Positions 60,320-64,000 of a stretch of 64,000 nucleotides of DNA are shown piece after piece (position 1 is the stretch's first letter; every line of letters begins with the position of its first letter). The notes below the pieces were generated by a model, which was given only the letters and a program-made list of their open reading frames with translations, was not told the DNA's origin and did not search any database. The DNA comes from an uncultured Litoreibacter sp. Its GTDB lineage: Bacteria > Pseudomonadota > Alphaproteobacteria > Rhodobacterales > Rhodobacteraceae. The position numbers and the translations under genes were made by a program. The stretch is taken from contig CANLOU010000003.1 in assembly GCA_947492995.1 (NCBI GenBank), positions 62,001 to 126,000 of the forward strand, in the 5' to 3' direction.

Positions 60320-60355
60320 CCATGCCCCGACGTACCCAGTAACATCGGAGCATGG
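60320..60355. terminator. Bidirectional hairpin terminator
   Basis: CCATGCCCCGA (60320-60330) pairs with TCGGAGCATGG (60345-60355) with one mismatch and a 14-base loop. It lies in the 49-bp gap between the convergent glycosyltransferase and NYN genes. Confidence 0.65.
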
Positions 60356-60361
60356 GAGAGT

Positions 60362-60943
60362 TTATTCGGTGGTTTCAGTGACGACGGGCGCACGGGGGGG
60401 GATCGTCTGATCCTCCCGCGGTGGCCGGCCGATCACATCACGCAGCTCGTCGAGCTCGATGAAGTTGTCCGCCTGACGCCGCAGATCATCAGAGATCATG
60501 GGCGGGTTCGACCGGATGGTCGACACGACAGAAACCCGAACGCCTTTGCGTTGGATCGACTCGAGCATTGGCCGGAAATCCCCATCTCCGGAAAATAGCA
60601 CGATGTGATCAACATGGGGCGCAAGCTCCATGGCGTCGACGCAAAGTTCGATATCCATGTTGCCCTTCACTTTCCGGCGTCCTTCGCGGTCAGTGTATTC
60701 TTTGGCGGGTTTGGTCACCATTGTGAAACCGTTGTAATTCAGCCAGTCCACAAGCGGGCGGATGGGTGAATAGTCATCGTTTTCCAACAGGGCCGTGTAG
60801 TAGAATGCGCGCAGCAATTTGCCACGTCGCATGAACTCGTGTCTCAGGAGCTTGTAATCAATATCAAACCCCAAAGACTTGGCGGCAGCGTATAAATTGC
60901 TCCCGTCAATGAACAGCGCAAGCCGCTCGTCTTTGTAAAACAT
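60362..60943 (-). CDS. NYN-domain protein (LabA/DUF88-like)
   Basis: PIN-like nuclease-fold protein, 193 residues from MFYKDERLALFIDGSNLYAAAKSLG. The conserved acids are in LFIDGSNLY (about 11), GNMDIELCVDAME (about 93) and VLFSGDGDFRPML (about 112). GVRVSVVS completes the fold. Related proteins may act as RNases, but activity here is not shown. The preceding TTG would add only one residue. Divergent from folK over 98 bp. Confidence 0.88.
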   Translation of the reverse strand: MFYKDERLALFIDGSNLYAAAKSLGFDIDYKLLRHEFMRRGKLLRAFYYTALLENDDYSPIRPLVDWLNYNGFTMVTKPAKEYTDREGRRKVKGNMDIELCVDAMELAPHVDHIVLFSGDGDFRPMLESIQRKGVRVSVVSTIRSNPPMISDDLRRQADNFIELDELRDVIGRPPREDQTIPPRAPVVTETTE

Positions 60944-61041
60944 CAAATGTCCTTCCGATGTGGGCCCTGCCGGAATATGAACCGTGAGTGTGAGTGGTTA
61001 AGAAATGACAAGGCCGCGGGCGAAAATAGGGAAATTTAGTT

Positions 61042-61641
61042 ATGCCGCAACCCACGACGCATCACAATAAGGTCGTTTCCGCCTATATTGCGTTGGGAGG
61101 TAACGTAACGTCACTCTATGGGCCGCCGAAATTAACCCTGTTGGACGCGCTAAGGCGGATAGAAACCGATTCGGTTGTGATGGGCGAAAGAAGCGACCTT
61201 TACGCGACGCCGGCGTTCCCGGCGGGTAGCGGCCCTGATTTTGTGAATGCCGTGGTCTCCGTGCGCACGACGCTTTCGCCCGAAGCCCTGCTTGCCCATT
61301 TGCATGATGTGGAACGCCAGCTTGGCCGAGACCGCAAAAAACGTTGGGCCGCGCGCACCATTGATCTGGATCTTATCGCCTATGGCGATGCCATTCACCC
61401 AAGCCTCGACGCCTATATGGGGTGGCACGATTTGCCGCTTGAAGAACAGCAACGCGTGGCGCCTGACGGGCTGATCCTGCCGCATCCGCGTATTCAGGAC
61501 CGTTCCTTCGTGCTGGGGCCGCTATGTGATGTCGCGCCCGACTGGATGCATCCGGTGCTGAACCAAACGGCAAGGGCGCTTTTTGACGCCTTGCCGCAGG
61601 TTGAACGCAGGAGCTTAAAGCCGCTCACAAACGGCACTTAA
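61042..61641 (+). CDS. folK: 6-hydroxymethyl-7,8-dihydropterin pyrophosphokinase
   Basis: Folate-pathway kinase that transfers pyrophosphate to the pterin. 199 residues with a short N-terminal extension, then AYIALGGNVTSLYG at about 14. RSDLYATPAFPAGSGPDFVNAVV is the substrate loop, and LGRDRKKRWAARTIDLDLIAYGD carries the diagnostic R-x-x-R...R-T-x-D-L-D-L motif. It ends LPHPRIQDRSFVLGPLCDVAPDW. Upstream of rpoZ with 82 bp between. Confidence 0.95.
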   Translation: MPQPTTHHNKVVSAYIALGGNVTSLYGPPKLTLLDALRRIETDSVVMGERSDLYATPAFPAGSGPDFVNAVVSVRTTLSPEALLAHLHDVERQLGRDRKKRWAARTIDLDLIAYGDAIHPSLDAYMGWHDLPLEEQQRVAPDGLILPHPRIQDRSFVLGPLCDVAPDWMHPVLNQTARALFDALPQVERRSLKPLTNGT

Positions 61642-61643
61642 CT

Positions 61644-61677
61644 GCGTCTTTCCGCTTGTAAATCCGCAAAAAGACGC
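61644..61677 (+). terminator. Hairpin between folK and rpoZ
   Basis: GCGTCTTT (61644-61651) pairs with AAAGACGC (61670-61677) across an 18-base loop that starts two bases past the folK stop. No T-run follows, so termination strength is doubtful. Confidence 0.4.
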
Positions 61678-61723
61678 CTATCTGCACGGTCTGATATTCC
61701 CATAAAGATGTGTGGAGAGCCCC

Positions 61724-62077
61724 ATGGCCCGCGTAACCGTCGAAGATTGCGTTGATAAAGTCCCGAACCGTTTTGATCTGGTGATGCTTGCGTCGCACCG
61801 CGCGCGTGAAATCGCGTCCGGCTCCGCGCCGACCGTGGATCGCGACAACGACAAGAACCCTGTTGTGTCCCTGCGTGAGATCGCGGACGAGACCCAAAGC
61901 GCCGAAGACCTGCGCGAGCGGATGATCGAAAGCAACCAGACGCAGATCGAAGTCGACGAGCCAGAAGAAGACGCAATGGCGCTTCTCATGGGGGTCGAGC
62001 AGGACAAGCCAGCCGACGACGACATGTCCGAGGAAAAACTGCTGCGCGCGTTGATGGAAGCTCAAGAACCCAAGTAA
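61724..62077 (+). CDS. rpoZ: RNA polymerase omega subunit
   Basis: Small RNA polymerase subunit that aids beta-prime folding and forms part of a ppGpp-binding site. 117 residues from [33 protein letters not shown], the standard omega start. [10 protein letters not shown] is at about 47. A long acidic C-terminal tail ([15 protein letters not shown]) is typical of alphaproteobacteria. It is 27 bp before the RelA/SpoT gene, a functional pairing because the latter makes ppGpp. Confidence 0.96.
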   Translation: MARVTVEDCVDKVPNRFDLVMLASHRAREIASGSAPTVDRDNDKNPVVSLREIADETQSAEDLRERMIESNQTQIEVDEPEEDAMALLMGVEQDKPADDDMSEEKLLRALMEAQEPK

Positions 62078-62104
62078 CCGCTTAATCGGGACCACCGTAG
62101 GACC

Positions 62105-64000
62105 ATGCTGGACGCCGCCGACCTGATCGACCTGATCCGCGCCTACAACCCGAAGACAGATGAAACTCTTATCAAGGCCGCCTATGACTATGGCGGCCTT
62201 ATGCATGAGGGGCAGACCCGCCAGTCTGGCGAGCCGTACTTTACCCACCCCATCGAGGTTGCCGCCCTGTTGACCGAACAGCGGTTGGATGATGCCACAA
62301 TCGTCACCGCGCTGCTGCATGACACCGTGGAAGACACACGCTCAACCTATAGCGATGTGGTCGCCAGGTTTGGCGAGGAAATCGCAGAACTGGTGGACGG
62401 CGTCACCAAGCTGACCAACCTGCAGCTCAGCTCCACCGAGACCAAGCAGGCCGAAAACTTCCGCAAGCTGTTCATGGCCATGTCCAAGGACCTGCGGGTC
62501 ATCTTGGTCAAGCTCGCCGACCGGCTGCACAACATGCGCACCATCCGGCACATGAAGCCTGAAAAGCAGGTGCAGAAGTCGCGCGAAACCATGGACATCT
62601 ACGCGCCGCTTGCCGGCCGCATGGGCATGCACTGGATGCGCGAAGAGCTGGAGGACCTGGCCTTCCGCGTTTTGAACCCCGAAGCCCGCGCCTCGATTAT
62701 CCGCCGCTTCATCACGCTGCAAAAAGAAACCGGCAACGTGGTGCCGAAGATCACCGAAGATATTCGCACCGAGCTGTCCGCCGCAGGCATCGAGGCCGAG
62801 GTGTCAGGCCGCGCCAAGAAGCCCCATTCCATCTGGCGCAAGATGGAGGAGAAGAAGCAGGGCTTCTCCCGCCTGTCCGACATCTACGGCTTCCGCGTCA
62901 TCTGCCGCACCGAAGACGATTGCTACCGGGTGCTGGGCGTGATCCACCGCCGCTGGTCGTCGGTGCCGGGTCGGTTCAAAGACTACATCTCGCAGCCCAA
63001 ATCGAACGGCTACCGGTCGATCCACACCACCGTGTCGGGCCGCGACGGCAAACGGGTGGAGGTGCAAATCCGCACCAGGCAGATGCACGAGGTCGCGGAA
63101 TCCGGGGTGGCCGCCCATTGGTCCTACCGCGACGGCGAACGCGCCGCGAACCCGTTTGCCGTGGACCCGACGAAATGGGTGAACCAGCTGACCGAACGCT
63201 TCGGCACGGTCGATGACGAGGACCACGAGGAATTCTTGGAGCATGTGAAGCTCGAGATGTATTCGGATCAGGTCTTCTGCTTCACCCCCAAAGGCGACGT
63301 CATCAAGCTGCCGCGCGGGGCGACGCCGCTCGATTACGCCTACGCCATCCACACCCGCATCGGCCATTCCTGCGTCGGGGCGAAGGTGGACGGGCTGCGC
63401 GTGCCGCTGTGGACGCGGCTGCGCAACGGTCAGTCGGTGGACATTATCACCGCCGAAGGCCAAAAGCCGCAGCCCACTTGGATCGACATTGCGGTCACGG
63501 GGCGCGCCAAAGCCGCAATCCGCAAATCGCTCAAGGAAGAACACCGCGACCGCTTCATCAAGCTGGGCCGGGAGCTGACCCGCGCCGCGTTCGAACATGT
63601 GGGCAAGAAGGCCACCGATAAGGCGCTGGCGACAGCGGCCAAGGAATTGAGCCTGACGGACGCGTCTCAGCTGCTGGAGTTTGTGGGCTCGACCGAGCTG
63701 TCCGCCCGCGAGGTGGTGCAGGCCATCTATCCTGATCTGGCTGAAAAGAAGCAGCAGCCGCGCGTGGACCCCAACCGCTCGGTTGCGGGGCTGCCTGCGG
63801 GGGTTTCCATCAAGCGTGCTCGGTGTTGCCAGCCAGTGCCGGGGGAGCGGATCGTCGGCATCAAGCACAAAGGGCAGGGCGTCTATGTCCATGCCATCGC
63901 CTGTGAGGCGCTGGCCGCCTTGGAAGACGAGCTGGACCGCTGGGTGGACCTGCATTGGCACGAAGGGCTGCACCCTGCCGGAAACGCTGTCACACTAAAT
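62105..64000 (+). CDS. Bifunctional (p)ppGpp synthetase/hydrolase, RelA/SpoT type (3' end outside window)
   Basis: Stringent-response enzyme making and degrading (p)ppGpp. 632 residues are visible of a usual 700-750. Start MLDAADLIDLIRAYNPKTDE. The HD hydrolase domain has FTHPIEVAALL and ALLHDTVEDT (metal residues present) and NMRTIRHMKPEKQ. The synthetase domain has SDIYGFRVICRTEDDCYRVLGV and FKDYISQPKSNGYRSIHTTV. The TGS domain (FCFTPKGDVIKLPRGATPLDYAYAIHT) and a zinc-finger region (KRARCCQPVPGERIVG) follow, with the ACT domain expected beyond the edge. Both catalytic halves look intact. Confidence 0.96.
   Translation, partial: MLDAADLIDLIRAYNPKTDETLIKAAYDYGGLMHEGQTRQSGEPYFTHPIEVAALLTEQRLDDATIVTALLHDTVEDTRSTYSDVVARFGEEIAELVDGVTKLTNLQLSSTETKQAENFRKLFMAMSKDLRVILVKLADRLHNMRTIRHMKPEKQVQKSRETMDIYAPLAGRMGMHWMREELEDLAFRVLNPEARASIIRRFITLQKETGNVVPKITEDIRTELSAAGIEAEVSGRAKKPHSIWRKMEEKKQGFSRLSDIYGFRVICRTEDDCYRVLGVIHRRWSSVPGRFKDYISQPKSNGYRSIHTTVSGRDGKRVEVQIRTRQMHEVAESGVAAHWSYRDGERAANPFAVDPTKWVNQLTERFGTVDDEDHEEFLEHVKLEMYSDQVFCFTPKGDVIKLPRGATPLDYAYAIHTRIGHSCVGAKVDGLRVPLWTRLRNGQSVDIITAEGQKPQPTWIDIAVTGRAKAAIRKSLKEEHRDRFIKLGRELTRAAFEHVGKKATDKALATAAKELSLTDASQLLEFVGSTELSAREVVQAIYPDLAEKKQQPRVDPNRSVAGLPAGVSIKRARCCQPVPGERIVGIKHKGQGVYVHAIACEALAALEDELDRWVDLHWHEGLHPAGNAVTLN

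Noticed and set aside
1-64000. tRNA, rRNA, transposase or prophage genes
   Set aside because: None could be recognised by eye on either strand; a tRNA covariance search would settle the point.

Overview
The window is chromosomal DNA of a high-GC alphaproteobacterium, almost certainly a member of the Rhodobacteraceae (roseobacter group). The support is the combination of a malyl-CoA lyase of the ethylmalonyl-CoA pathway, a phaA-phaB polyhydroxybutyrate pair, three tandem peptide-deformylase genes before fmt, an ispH operon ending in rnhA, ftsEX followed by plsC, rpoZ followed by a RelA/SpoT gene, and tripartite tricarboxylate (TTT) transport. No tRNA, rRNA, CRISPR array, transposase or phage gene was seen.

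Layout. (1) 1-13.6 kb: part of a type VI secretion system. On the minus strand, in transcription order, lie clpV/tssH, tssA, tssB, tssC, hcp, tssE, tssF, tssG and an FHA gene that runs off the left edge. A membrane Ser/Thr kinase diverges from clpV, so kinase and FHA protein form a likely phosphorylation control pair. The membrane complex (tssJKLM) and spike (vgrG) are not in the window. (2) 13.6-14.1 kb: an AT-rich scar with a truncated gene remnant and a 13-bp direct repeat, the apparent island edge. (3) 14.1-18.2 kb: a VOC-cupin protein and a CoA ligase divergent from kynureninase, a probable tryptophan/anthranilate catabolic unit. (4) 18.2-28 kb: gnd with a GntR-like operator, tag, an EAL phosphodiesterase, phaAB, a LysR regulator, two small genes (a 43-aa basic protein and a YdcH-like protein), a tRNA-type methyltransferase, polyprenyl synthase and ispE. 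(5) 28-43 kb: a four-palindrome array, a TPR lipoprotein-like protein, ETF-QO, a PAP2 membrane enzyme, lysA, a large TIGR02302-like protein, a zinc-ribbon protein, ftsEX-plsC, an FMN-binding protein, an esterase and accA. (6) 43-52.3 kb: an AraC/GyrI regulator, mcl1, and a six-gene module (CoA ligase, CoA-acylating aldehyde dehydrogenase, TTT transporter C-B-A, divergent LacI regulator) that matches the logic of sulfoacetate degradation. (7) 52.3-64 kb: a PatB-type lyase, def-def-def-fmt with a catalytically dead third def, a small membrane protein, the ispH operon, a glycosyltransferase, a NYN nuclease, folK, rpoZ and a RelA/SpoT gene cut by the right edge.

The most unusual signals are small-scale DNA structures: a regular array of four different perfect palindromes (24-25 bp pitch) at 28.2 kb, an inverted pair of palindromes before fmt, three GGTTCCC-GGGGAACC palindromes inside T6SS genes, and a dispersed hairpin element after convergent genes. 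At the gene level the best leads are the inactive third deformylase, the putative sulfoacetate module, and the VOC-cupin/CoA-ligase/kynU unit.
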